From Pelomonas sp963422775 (GTDB lineage: Bacteria > Pseudomonadota > Gammaproteobacteria > Burkholderiales > Burkholderiaceae_C), in assembly GCA_963422775.4 (NCBI GenBank), contig CAUJSJ030000050.1, forward strand, positions 1 through 64,000: DNA of 64,000 bases. Direction: 5' to 3'. A program made the position numbers and the translations under genes. The notes below the pieces were generated by a model. It was not told the origin of the DNA. It made no database searches and was given only the letters and a program-made list of their open reading frames with translations. Positions 52,255-64,000 of this stretch are shown in pieces (the stretch's first letter is position 1; every line of letters starts with the position of its first letter).

Positions 52255-53196
52255 ATGAAACATTCTGCCCTCACGCTGATCCTCGCCGGCCTGCTGTCGG
52301 CCGCCGCCGTCGCGGCGCCCAAGAAGCCGTCCAAGGCTCCGGCCGCGAAGAAGACGGCCCAGGAGATCCTTGCCACCTCGCCGGCCGGCGACTGGCGTGC
52401 GCTGGACCCCGACAACACGCTGCTCATGGAACTCCCCTCGGGCCAGGTCGTCATCGAACTGGCACCGCGCTTCGCGCCGGCCCACGCGGCCAACATCCGT
52501 GCGCTGGCGCATGGCGGCTACTGGGACGGCCTGGCCATCCTGCGCGTGCAGGACAACTTCGTCACCCAATGGGGCGACCCCGACGGCGAGGACGCCACCA
52601 AGGCCAAGCCGCTGCCGGCCGGCGTCTCGCCCAAGCTGCCGGCCGAGTTCTCCGTGCAGCTGGACCGCGTTGGCAAGGCGGCAGGCTTCGCCAAGCTGGC
52701 CGATATGGATGGCTGGGCGCCGCGCACCGGTTTTGCCGAAGGCATGCCCGTGGCTGCCGACCCGAAGACGGGCAAGGCCTGGCTGGCCCACTGCTACGGC
52801 ATGGTCGGCGCCGGCCGCAGCGACGCGGTGGACTCCAGCAATGGCACCGAGCTCTATGTCGTCATCGGCCAGGCGCCGCGCGGGCTGGACCTGAACATCA
52901 CCCTCGTCGGCCGCGTGCTCAAGGGCATGGAATTCCTGTCCGCCCTGCCCCGCGGCACCGCGGCCATGGGCTTTTACGACAAGCCCGAGCAGCGCACCGG
53001 CATCCAGCGCATCCGCCTGCTGGCCGACGTGCCGGCGGACGAGCGGCCGGCGCTGCAGGTGCTCAGGACCGAGTCGGCCACCTGGACCCAGCTGCTGGAC
53101 GCACGCCGCTACCGGGGCGGCTGGTTCGTGCACAGCCCGGGCCACATCGACGTCTGCAGCGCGTCGGTGCCGACGCGCCCTCAGCCGCCGAAGTAG
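52255..53196 (+). CDS. Periplasmic cyclophilin-type peptidyl-prolyl isomerase
   Basis: A 313-residue protein with a signal peptide ending at AVAA-PKK (about residue 21), a lysine/alanine-rich linker and a cyclophilin domain over residues 55-240 (VVIELAPRFAPAHAANIRAL, FVTQWGDPDGED, GTELYVVIGQAPRGLD). The N-terminal linker and the C-terminal extension of about 70 residues are longer than in E. coli PpiA. It should act on folding of exported proteins. Its last 16 bp overlap convergent feoB. Confidence 0.9.
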   Translation: MKHSALTLILAGLLSAAAVAAPKKPSKAPAAKKTAQEILATSPAGDWRALDPDNTLLMELPSGQVVIELAPRFAPAHAANIRALAHGGYWDGLAILRVQDNFVTQWGDPDGEDATKAKPLPAGVSPKLPAEFSVQLDRVGKAAGFAKLADMDGWAPRTGFAEGMPVAADPKTGKAWLAHCYGMVGAGRSDAVDSSNGTELYVVIGQAPRGLDLNITLVGRVLKGMEFLSALPRGTAAMGFYDKPEQRTGIQRIRLLADVPADERPALQVLRTESATWTQLLDARRYRGGWFVHSPGHIDVCSASVPTRPQPPK

Positions 53197-55070
53197 ATCG
53201 CCGTCCGGTAGGTGATGAACGAGGCCAGATAGGCCAGGCCGAACAGATAGGCCGCCATGATCAGCGGCAGCTTGTAGCCGCCGGTCTCGCGCTTCACGGC
53301 TGCCAGCGTCGCCAGGCATTGCGGCGCGAACACATACCAGGCCAGCAACGACAGCGCCGTTGCCAGGCTCCAGCTCTGCGCGATCAGCGGCGCCAGCGCC
53401 TGGGCGGCGTCGTCACCGGTGGCCGACAGTGCGTAGACCGTGCCCAGCGCACTGATGGCGACTTCGCGCGCGGCCAGGCCCGGCACCAGGGCCAGGCTGA
53501 TCTGCCAGTTGAAGCCGATGGGCGCGAAGATCTTGGCCAGGCCCGCGCCCAGCCAGCCGGCGACGCTGTACTGGATGGGCGCCCCCGTCGCGCCTTCCGG
53601 CGGGCCAGGGAAGCTGGACAGCAGCCACAGCGCGATGGTCAGCACGAGGATGATGCCGCCGACGCGCTTGATGAAGATCATCGCGCGCTGCCACAGGCCG
53701 ATGAGGATCGAGCGCGGGTGCGGCCAGTGGTAGCTGGGCAGCTCCATCATCAGCGGCCGCACGAGGCGGCCGGTGTTTGTGAAGCGCTTGAGCACCCAGG
53801 CCACGGCCAGCGCACCGAGGATGCCGGCGAGGTACAGGCCGAACAGCACCAGCCCCTGCAGCTCCATGCCCGCCACCTCGCGGTGCGGGATGAAGGCGCC
53901 GATCAGCAGCGCGTACACCGGCAGCCGCGCCGAGCAGGTCATCAGCGGCGCGATCATGATCGTGACGAGGCGGTCGCGCGGGTTGGAGATGGAGCGCGTG
54001 GCCATGATGCCGGGGATGGCACAGGCAAAGCTCGACAGCAGCGGGATGAAGCTGCGCCCCGACAGGCCGACGCTGCCCATCAGCCGATCCAGCAGCAGCG
54101 CCGCGCGCGGCAGATAGCCCGACTCCTCCAGCAGCAGGATGAAGAAGAACAGGATCAGGATCTGCGGCAGGAAGGCCAGCACGCCGCCGGCACCGGCGAT
54201 GACGCCATCGACGATGAGGCTGTGCAGCCAGCCCTCGGGCAGCGCCTTGCCGACCTGCGCGCCGATCCAGGCCATGCCGGCCTCGATGGCGTCCTTGGGC
54301 GGCTCCGCCCAGGAGAACACGGCCTGGAAGAGCAGGAAGAGCAGCACGGCCAAGATGATGGAGCCGGCCACCGGGTGCAGCAGCACGCGGTCGACTCGGT
54401 CGCTGGGCAGCGTAGGCAGGTCCTGGTCCAGGTGCAGCGCGCGAAGCATGGTCTTGACGGTGACGTGGTCGTCCACCTGTTGCTCGCCCGCGCTGGCGAT
54501 GGGGGCGCCCTCCCAGACTTCGGGCTTGTCGAGCAGCGCACGCAACTCGTCCAGGCCTTCCTTGTGGATCGCGACGGTGCGCACGACGGGCAGACCCAGC
54601 TGGGCGCTCAGCGCGGCGGGGTCGATCTTCAGCCCCCGGCGCGCGGCCAGGTCGGCCATGTTCAGCGCGACGACCACCGGCAGACCCATCCGGCGCACGG
54701 CCAGCAGCAGTCGCAGGTTGCGGCGCAGGTTGGTCGCATCCAGCACGCAGACGACCAGGTCCGGCCGCTTCTCGCCCTTGGCGCGGCCGGCCAGCACGTC
54801 GCAGGTGACGCGCTCGTCCGGCGAGCGCGGGTGCAGGCTGTAGGTGCCGGGCAGGTCCAGCAGGCGCAGTGCCTTGCCGGCGGCGGAGACCAGCCGGCCT
54901 TCCTTGCGCTCGACGGTGACGCCCGCGTAATTGGCCACCTTCTGGTGGCTGCCGGTCAGGCCATTGAAGAGGGCCGTCTTGCCGCAGTTTGGATTGCCGA
55001 CCAGCGCAACCAGCTTGCCGCCACGATGGACGTGGACGACCGCACTGCCTGGCGCCTGCGGTTTAGCCAT
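53181..55070 (-). CDS. feoB: Ferrous iron transporter FeoB
   Basis: A 629-residue inner-membrane Fe(II) transporter. The cytoplasmic G domain has G1 GNPNCGKTALFNGLTG (residues 18-33), G3 DLPGTYSL and G4 NMAD. The membrane half has the two Gate segments with the conserved cysteines in SSFACAIPGIMATRS and MTCSARLPVYALL. It is on the short side for the family but complete. It overlaps feoA by 8 bp; no feoC follows. Confidence 0.97.
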   Translation of the reverse strand: MAKPQAPGSAVVHVHRGGKLVALVGNPNCGKTALFNGLTGSHQKVANYAGVTVERKEGRLVSAAGKALRLLDLPGTYSLHPRSPDERVTCDVLAGRAKGEKRPDLVVCVLDATNLRRNLRLLLAVRRMGLPVVVALNMADLAARRGLKIDPAALSAQLGLPVVRTVAIHKEGLDELRALLDKPEVWEGAPIASAGEQQVDDHVTVKTMLRALHLDQDLPTLPSDRVDRVLLHPVAGSIILAVLLFLLFQAVFSWAEPPKDAIEAGMAWIGAQVGKALPEGWLHSLIVDGVIAGAGGVLAFLPQILILFFFILLLEESGYLPRAALLLDRLMGSVGLSGRSFIPLLSSFACAIPGIMATRSISNPRDRLVTIMIAPLMTCSARLPVYALLIGAFIPHREVAGMELQGLVLFGLYLAGILGALAVAWVLKRFTNTGRLVRPLMMELPSYHWPHPRSILIGLWQRAMIFIKRVGGIILVLTIALWLLSSFPGPPEGATGAPIQYSVAGWLGAGLAKIFAPIGFNWQISLALVPGLAAREVAISALGTVYALSATGDDAAQALAPLIAQSWSLATALSLLAWYVFAPQCLATLAAVKRETGGYKLPLIMAAYLFGLAYLASFITYRTAIYFGG

Positions 55071-55323
55071 GACGCGGCGTCACGGCGATGCATTCGGCCT
55101 CGGCGTGGCGCAGCGCAAACGTCGACTGCCCGACGCGCACCACCAGGTTGCCCGTGCGCTGGGCACCGCGGCGCAGCACGCGCACGGCCTCGCCCGGCAG
55201 AAAGCCCAGGTCGGCCAGCCACCCAGCCCATTCCGGCGAATGCTGGGGCGCGCTGACCTGCTCGACGGTCAGCGCCTGCCCGGCTGGGGCGGCGGCGAGG
55301 CTGGAAGGCAGCAGCTCGGTCAT
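55063..55323 (-). CDS. feoA: Ferrous iron transport protein FeoA
   Basis: An 86-residue cytoplasmic SH3-like protein that assists FeoB. Typical segments are WLADLGFLPGEAVRVLRRG and VVRVGQSTFALRHAEAECI. The start at 55323 lies 27 bp downstream of a Fur box. It is the first gene of the feoAB operon. Confidence 0.94.
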   Translation of the reverse strand: MTELLPSSLAAAPAGQALTVEQVSAPQHSPEWAGWLADLGFLPGEAVRVLRRGAQRTGNLVVRVGQSTFALRHAEAECIAVTPRHG

Positions 55324-55350
55324 GGGCAGGTCGACAGGGCGGTCGGTTTG

Positions 55351-55367
55351 ATGAGAATGATTCTCAT
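55351..55367. promoter_or_regulatory. Fur box upstream of feoAB
   Basis: ATGAGAAT-G-ATTCTCAT is a perfect inverted repeat with the AATGATTCTCATT-type core of Fur-binding sites, 28 bp before the feoA start. It implies iron-dependent repression of feoAB. It was the only strong Fur-box match I noticed in the window. Confidence 0.85.
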
Positions 55368-55449
55368 TGTACTCAATGCCGGCACCATCTGCCTGCGGGA
55401 ACGGGCTTTGCCCGCCAGAGTTCTCACGCTCGGCGAACTGTTCGACGCC

Positions 55450-59220
<3,771 letters not shown>

Positions 59221-59240
59221 GGCGACAGGGGCCGCGGCGT

Positions 59241-60479
59241 TCAATGGCCCACCTCGGCGCGCGACATCAATGCCGTCCAGTGCTCGGTCGAGCGGAAGGT
59301 CGGCCAGGGTTCGGGCCGGATGTAGCGCGGCTGCGCGAACACCTCGCCGAGCTGGCCGCCGGGCTTGACCTGGGCGATGCGCAACTGCCGCCACAGATGG
59401 CGGCTCTGGCTGTCGACGGCCGCAAAGCCCTGGGGCGCGGGCACCGTCTGGTGCACCACGTTGGCGTTGACCGCGTCGGTCCGCGGGCTGCCGACCTCGC
59501 GCACGGCGGCGGCCCACAGCAGCACGCCGACATAGGCCGACACGGCCGGGTCACCAGCCTGGGCGGCCTGGCTGCGGCGCAGCCGCTCGAGGAAGGCCTC
59601 GTTGGCAGGCCCGGGCAGGGACTGCAGGTAGCTCCAGGCCGCGAAGTGGCGGTCAAGCCGCCCGCCGTCGAAGGCCTTCAGCTCCGGCTCGGTGGCGCTG
59701 AAGGACAGCAGCGGCAGGTCGGTCAGCCCAGCCGCCACCAGGGCATCGAAGAAGGCCTGGTTGCTGTCGCCGCTGATCGTGCTGAGCACGACGTCGGGCT
59801 GCAGCCTTTGCAGGTCGGCCATGACGGCGCCCATGTCGCCGCCCGGCGGCACGTAGCGTTCACCCAGCACCCGGCCGCCGCCCAGCATGATGAAGTCGCG
59901 CAGCACGCCGCCCAGGCGGCGCGGATAGAGGCTGTCAGTGCCGACCAGGTAGATGCGCCTGCCAAAGCCGTGCATGGCCCAGTCCGTCGCCGGCAGCGCC
60001 TGCTGGTTGGGCGTCGGGCCCGTGTAGACGATGTGGGCCGACTGTTCCATGCCCTCGTGGGCCATCGGATAGAAGAAAAGGTGCCGGTGGGTCTCGACGA
60101 CCGGCTTGACGGCCTGGCGGCAGCTGGACGACCCGCAGCCGAACAGCACCACCGCATGCTCCACGCTGATGAGGCGCTCCGCCGCCGCAGACGCGAGGCG
60201 CGCGTCCGCGCGTGAATCCTCGATCTTCAGCTCCACGCGCCGGCCCAGCAGCCCGCCGCCGGCATTGATCTCTTCCACCGCCAGCTTGACGGCCGCCACC
60301 AGCGGCGCCTCGCTCTTGGCCGTCGGGCCGCTGAGGGCCTGCAGCAGGCCGATGACGATGGGGCTGCGCGCGGCCTCGGCCTGGGGCCTGTGCAGGTAGT
60401 AACTCGCCAGCGCCAACGCCAGGATCACGAGCAGTGACAGGCCGCCCAGCAGCGCCAATCGTGCCCGCGCCGCCAGCAT
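59241..60479 (-). CDS. UrtA/AmiC-like ligand-binding protein of the signalling operon
   Basis: A 412-residue type I periplasmic-binding-fold protein. An N-terminal hydrophobic segment (residues 9-29) without a lipobox makes it secreted or membrane-anchored. The body resembles urea/short-chain-amide binding proteins: VIGLLQALSGPTAKSEAPLV, INAGGGLLGRRVELKIEDSRAD, LFGCGSSSCRQAVKPVVETH, LFFYPMAHEGMEQSAHIVYTG and the C-terminal RIAQVKPGGQLGEVF. No permease or ATPase genes are nearby. It lies 4 bp after a receiver-kinase gene and 20 bp before a hybrid kinase, so it probably presents a ligand to that kinase, as TorT does to TorS. Ligand unknown. Confidence 0.88.
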   Translation of the reverse strand: MLAARARLALLGGLSLLVILALALASYYLHRPQAEAARSPIVIGLLQALSGPTAKSEAPLVAAVKLAVEEINAGGGLLGRRVELKIEDSRADARLASAAAERLISVEHAVVLFGCGSSSCRQAVKPVVETHRHLFFYPMAHEGMEQSAHIVYTGPTPNQQALPATDWAMHGFGRRIYLVGTDSLYPRRLGGVLRDFIMLGGGRVLGERYVPPGGDMGAVMADLQRLQPDVVLSTISGDSNQAFFDALVAAGLTDLPLLSFSATEPELKAFDGGRLDRHFAAWSYLQSLPGPANEAFLERLRRSQAAQAGDPAVSAYVGVLLWAAAVREVGSPRTDAVNANVVHQTVPAPQGFAAVDSQSRHLWRQLRIAQVKPGGQLGEVFAQPRYIRPEPWPTFRSTEHWTALMSRAEVGH

Positions 60480-60483
60480 GGTC

Positions 60484-61650
60484 CTACCCCGCCGAGCGCC
60501 GTGCCTCGGGCGAGATCATCGGCAGCGTCAGCCTGACCGTCGTGCCCACGCCCGGCGTGGACTCGACCTGGATCTGGCCGCCGAGAGCGAACGTGACGAG
60601 GTTGCGCACGATGTACAGCCCCGGCTCGCTGCGGTTCAGGCCGAAGCGTGTCGAGAAGAAGGGATCGAAGACGCGGCCCAGCATGCCCGGCGGGATGCCG
60701 ACGCCGTGGTCCTGCACGGTGATGACGAGCTGATCGGTGCCCAGCGAGCGCACGCGCAGGTGCACTTCACCGCCGGCCTCGCGGTAGGCATGCTTGACGG
60801 CGTTCTGGATCAGCGTCGTCAGCACCTTGGCCAGCGCGCCACGGAAGCTCAACAGGTGCTGGTCGTCGCCGGCATCGAGCTCGCAGCGCACCTGGTGGGT
60901 CTGCAGCGCCGGTGCCAGGCCGGCGATGACCTCGCGCAACAGCTCCAGCAGCGAGAAGCTGCGGCGCTGGTCGCCGAAGTTGTCGGCCGTGGACTGCAGG
61001 AAGGAGTCGACGATGGACAGCGTGCGCTGCAGGTTGGACAGCACCAGGCCGACGCTTTCCTCGCTGACGCGCAGGTGCTTGTCCAGGTCGCTGCGCTTGA
61101 TGCTGCCGGTGTTGGCGAGGCCGCGCAGCTGGGTCAGGTCATCCTGCAGCGTGCAGGCCGAGATCAGCGCGTTGCCCAGCGGCGAGCTCAGCTCCTGGGC
61201 GATGCCGGAGATGGTGCGGCCGACCGAGGCCAGCTTGTCGCGCTGGAACAGCTCGATCTGCGAGCGCGCGAAGCTCTCCGACGCCAGCTTGAGGGCCAGC
61301 TGGGTCCGCACCCGCGCCTTCACGACGACGTCGACGAAGGGCTTGGGGATGTAGTCGACCGCGCCGTGGGCAAAGCCCTTGGCCTCGTCGTCGGCGCTGC
61401 CCTGCACGGTGACGAAGATGACCGGGATGCCGCGCGTGCGCGGGTCGGCCTTGAGCCGGTCGCAGACCTCATAGCCGCTCATCTCGGGCATCAGCACGTC
61501 CAGCAGGATCAGGTCGGGCAACTGCTGGGCGCAATAGGCCAGCGCCTCGGCGCCGCTGGTGGCCATGGACACCTCGCATTCGTCCACCAGCAGTTGGTAG
61601 AGCGCGTGGATATTGCTCGGCTGATCGTCGACGACGAGGATGAGAGGCAT
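60484..61650 (-). CDS. Receiver domain fused to a degenerate histidine kinase (probable pseudokinase)
   Basis: A 388-residue cytoplasmic protein. Residues 3-118 form an intact receiver (Asp8/Asp9, Asp51 in LILLDVLMPEMSGYEVC, Lys103). A kinase module follows, but the site where the phospho-accepting histidine should be reads GIAQELSSPLG: Gln152, codon CAG, instead of His. The N box (QNAVKHAY, Asn283) and G1 box (DHGVGIPPGML) are kept. The glycine-rich ATP lid is replaced by RSEPGLYIV (341-348). It probably cannot autophosphorylate and may work as a regulated binding partner. It is first in the operon with the binding protein and the hybrid kinase. Confidence 0.92.
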   Translation of the reverse strand: MPLILVVDDQPSNIHALYQLLVDECEVSMATSGAEALAYCAQQLPDLILLDVLMPEMSGYEVCDRLKADPRTRGIPVIFVTVQGSADDEAKGFAHGAVDYIPKPFVDVVVKARVRTQLALKLASESFARSQIELFQRDKLASVGRTISGIAQELSSPLGNALISACTLQDDLTQLRGLANTGSIKRSDLDKHLRVSEESVGLVLSNLQRTLSIVDSFLQSTADNFGDQRRSFSLLELLREVIAGLAPALQTHQVRCELDAGDDQHLLSFRGALAKVLTTLIQNAVKHAYREAGGEVHLRVRSLGTDQLVITVQDHGVGIPPGMLGRVFDPFFSTRFGLNRSEPGLYIVRNLVTFALGGQIQVESTPGVGTTVRLTLPMISPEARRSAG

Positions 61651-61695
61651 GGCGACTCAGGATAACCGCAGCCCCCGCCCTCACGCCACGGGCGC

Positions 61696-61716
61696 GCCCT
61701 GGGCTTTCCCCAGGGC
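61696..61716. promoter_or_regulatory. 8-bp inverted repeat between the divergent signalling genes
   Basis: GCCCTGGG (61696-61703) and CCCAGGGC (61709-61716) form perfect arms around CTTTC in the 154-bp gap between the receiver-pseudokinase gene and the divergent hybrid kinase. It could be a shared operator, or a hairpin in the leader of either transcript. No -35/-10 pair was convincing. Confidence 0.4.
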
Positions 61717-61804
61717 CCGGGTGGGAAATCCATCGCACATTTGGCGCCTCGCCCACTCCCATAATCGTCCGGGCCAACAGGCCCCAGTTCCACGCGACCG
61801 CCCC

Positions 61805-64000
61805 ATGCCCCAGCGCCCGCTCATGCTCGGTCTTCTCTGGCTTGCCATGGCGGCGCTGCTGCTGCTGCTCGCGCTGCTCTGGAGCCTGCGCGGCGCCGGT
61901 GGCGCGGTCGCTGACGCTGCCTTGGTGATTAATGCCCTGCTGCTGCCGCTGCCGCCCCTGTGCCTGTTCGCATTGCGGCGCGGCGTCGATGCCGCTCAAG
62001 TCCGCGGGGCCGCCAAGGAGGCGCAGGCCCGCTTTCTCGCCCAGCTCAGCCATGAGATCCGCACCCCGATGAATGCCGTCATGGGCATGACCCAGCTCGC
62101 TCTGCAGACCCAGCTCACCAACGAGCAACGCGACCTGCTGACCCGGGCCGACGGCGCCTCGCGCGTGCTGCTGGGCCTCGTCAACGACGTGCTCGATGTC
62201 GCCAAGATCGAGGCCGGCCAGCTGCAGGTCGAATGCCTGCCGCTGCGACTGGAGGATGTCGTCGCGCAGGCCATCGAGCTGGTGCGGCCGGTGCACGGCA
62301 ACCCGGCCGTGGCCCTGGTCTGCGACTGGGCCGACGCCAGCCTGCTCGGTGCGCGCGGCCAGTTGCTTGGCGACGCGCTGCGCCTGCAGCAGGTGCTGGT
62401 CAACCTGCTGTCCAACGCGCTCAAGTTCACGCCTGCGGGACAGGTGCTGCTGCGCCTGGCGGCCCATCCCAGCGACGCCCAGGGTCGCGTGCCGCTGAGC
62501 CTCACCGTGCAGGACAGCGGCATCGGCATGAGCGCCGAGCAGCTCGACAGCCTGTTCGGCGAGTTCGGCCTGGGCGATGCTGCCGCCACGCGCCGCTCCG
62601 GCGGCACGGGCCTGAGCCTGGCCATCACGCGCCGCCTCGTCGAGCTGATGGGCGGCACGCTCGACGTACAGAGCCAGCCCGGGCAGGGCAGCAGCTTCGA
62701 GATCCGCCTCGTGCTGCCGACGGACTCTCAGGGCCGGCCACCGCCGCCCCTGCCACCGCAGCGGCTGCTGCTAGCCAAGGCCCGCGTGGACAGCCGCGAG
62801 GCGACGCTGGCCCTGCTGCGCCATCTCGGCCTCGGCCCCGGGGTGGCCGCCAGCAGCGACGCCGCCGGCACGCTGGCCGCGCTGACCGAGGCCCGTCAGG
62901 CCGGTCGCCCGTTCGACTGGCTGCTGCTGGACTGGCTGCTGCCCGGTCCGGGCGCCAGCGGTGCCGAGCTGCTGGCCCAGCTGCGCCGCGAACACCCGGC
63001 GCTGCGCATCGCCGTGCTGAGCCCGCACGGCACCGACGGCGAGCCGGCCCAGGTGCGCGGCCTGGGCGCGAGGGCCATTTGCCCCAAGCCGCTGCTGGCC
63101 GGGGAGCTGCGTCGCCTGCTCGGCACCCCATCAGGTGAACGCACCGTCGATCGCAGCGCCAGCGGCGACGCGCAATCCCTGGCCGGGCTGCGGGTGCTGC
63201 TCGTCGAGGACCATCCGGTCAACCAGGAGATTGCGTTGCGCCTGCTCAGCAGCCGCGGCGCCCACGTCGACGTCGCCGGCAATGGCCAGGAAGGCCTAGA
63301 CCGGCTGCAGGCCCGCGGCCCCCAGGCCTACGACCTCGTGCTGATGGACCTGCAGATGCCCGTGCTCGACGGCCTGAGCGCCACACGCCGCCTGCGCGAG
63401 CTGACCGCCTTCGACGGCCTGCCCGTGCTGGCGATGACGGCCCATGCACTGGCCGAGGAGAAGGCCCAGTGCCTGGCCGCCGGCATGCAGGGCCACATCG
63501 CCAAGCCGCTGGACGTGGCCCGCCTCGTGCGCGAACTGCAGCGCTACCGGCCGCTCGCCAAGCCACCGGAGCCGCCGGCACCGACCACGCCGCCCGCGCG
63601 CCCGGCGCTGGACCTGCAGCTCGGCCTGCGCCAGTTCGACGGCCAGGCCGCCCTGTACCGCCGCACGCTGCAGGGCTTTGCCGACCAGCACGCCGACGAA
63701 CTGGCCGCGTGGCCCGGCTGGCTGCAGGGGAGTGAATGGAGCGAGCTGCGCCGTGCCGCCCACACGCTGCAGGGCCTGGCGGCGACGCTGGGCGCCCAGC
63801 CCCTGCACCAGCTCGCCCTCGCGCTGGAGCGCAGCGCGGCGGCTGGCGATGCCGCCAGTGCGGCGCCGCAGCTGGCGCGCGTCAAGGCCGGACTGATGCT
63901 CTTGCAAGCCGAGATCCAGACGGCGCTGGCCCGCCCCTGGGACAGCGCCGCGCCGCGCGCCACCGGGCCGGGCGATGTCGAGGAGCTGCGCCGCCTGCTC
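61805..64000 (+). CDS. Hybrid histidine kinase with two receivers and HPt (3' end outside window)
   Basis: An open frame of 732 codons runs from ATG 61805 to the last base without a stop. Order: two short hydrophobic segments (residues 6-28 and 37-57) with no periplasmic sensor, HisKA with His83 (LAQLSHEIRTPMNA), HATPase with Asn204, DSGIGMSAEQL and GGTGLSLAITR. Receiver 1 keeps Asp376 and Lys428 but has lost the acidic pair (AKARVDSRE). Receiver 2 is intact (Glu468/Asp469, Asp515, Lys567), and the HPt carries His653 (AAHTLQGLAATLG). It is divergent from the signalling operon. With no sensor of its own, it may take input through protein contacts or the membrane. Confidence 0.93.
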   Translation, partial: MPQRPLMLGLLWLAMAALLLLLALLWSLRGAGGAVADAALVINALLLPLPPLCLFALRRGVDAAQVRGAAKEAQARFLAQLSHEIRTPMNAVMGMTQLALQTQLTNEQRDLLTRADGASRVLLGLVNDVLDVAKIEAGQLQVECLPLRLEDVVAQAIELVRPVHGNPAVALVCDWADASLLGARGQLLGDALRLQQVLVNLLSNALKFTPAGQVLLRLAAHPSDAQGRVPLSLTVQDSGIGMSAEQLDSLFGEFGLGDAAATRRSGGTGLSLAITRRLVELMGGTLDVQSQPGQGSSFEIRLVLPTDSQGRPPPPLPPQRLLLAKARVDSREATLALLRHLGLGPGVAASSDAAGTLAALTEARQAGRPFDWLLLDWLLPGPGASGAELLAQLRREHPALRIAVLSPHGTDGEPAQVRGLGARAICPKPLLAGELRRLLGTPSGERTVDRSASGDAQSLAGLRVLLVEDHPVNQEIALRLLSSRGAHVDVAGNGQEGLDRLQARGPQAYDLVLMDLQMPVLDGLSATRRLRELTAFDGLPVLAMTAHALAEEKAQCLAAGMQGHIAKPLDVARLVRELQRYRPLAKPPEPPAPTTPPARPALDLQLGLRQFDGQAALYRRTLQGFADQHADELAAWPGWLQGSEWSELRRAAHTLQGLAATLGAQPLHQLALALERSAAAGDAASAAPQLARVKAGLMLLQAEIQTALARPWDSAAPRATGPGDVEELRRLL

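Overview
The window looks like chromosomal DNA of a high-G+C betaproteobacterium of the order Burkholderiales, probably in the Rubrivivax/Leptothrix/Roseateles neighbourhood. The reasons are the unbroken order rpsO-pnp-qor-tpiA-secG-tRNA-Leu-nuoA-N-DUF2818-NUDIX, a Bug/TctC-type solute-binding protein, an intracellular Cys-type polyhydroxybutyrate depolymerase, a PEP-CTERM protein and an iscRSUA-hscBA-fdx operon followed by tsaD. The genus is inference. No insertion sequence, phage gene, CRISPR array or integrase was seen. All genes look like housekeeping or ordinary accessory genes of one composition.

Layout. 1-6.3 kb: end of an unknown gene, a DUF4438 protein, the threonine catabolic pair (SDR threonine dehydrogenase and kbl) divergent from an XRE-cupin regulator with a clear palindromic operator between them, a Bug-family binding protein and a YihY membrane protein. 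6.3-12.5 kb: DUF2069 protein, a D-2-hydroxyacid-type flavoprotein, and an RND efflux pair whose pump gene carries a one-base frameshift. 12.5-33.7 kb: one long minus-strand series, read from rpsO and pnp through qor, tpiA, secG, tRNA-Leu(GAG) and all fourteen complex I genes (nuoA to nuoN) to DUF2818 and a NUDIX hydrolase. nuoJ also carries a one-base gain in a G run, which fuses its frame to nuoK. 33.9-40.8 kb: Hsp20, tsaD and the isc operon, with a strong intrinsic terminator inside the operon between iscA and hscB. 40.8-50.2 kb: uvrB, an aromatic/aspartate aminotransferase, phaZ, an RnfB-like ferredoxin, a spondin-domain PEP-CTERM protein divergent from an OmpR-type two-component pair, and nth. 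50.2-55.4 kb: a coiled-coil protein, zapA, 6S RNA, EVE protein, TauE-like permease, cyclophilin and feoAB behind a Fur box.

55.4-64 kb is the most unusual part: a signalling island. A minus-strand operon encodes a receiver domain fused to a kinase module that lacks its phospho-accepting histidine (Gln152) and has a degenerate ATP lid, then a UrtA/AmiC-like ligand-binding protein without any transporter genes, then a 1256-residue dCache-HAMP-PAS hybrid kinase with two receivers and an HPt. Divergent from it is a second hybrid kinase (open at the window edge) whose first receiver has lost the usual acidic pair. This is my best candidate for an incompletely described system: a periplasmic-ligand phosphorelay with a pseudokinase arm.

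All six convergent gene junctions overlap or abut, leaving no room for conventional bidirectional terminators. The two frameshifts are both single-base gains in G/C runs and may be sequencing errors; this needs raw reads to decide.
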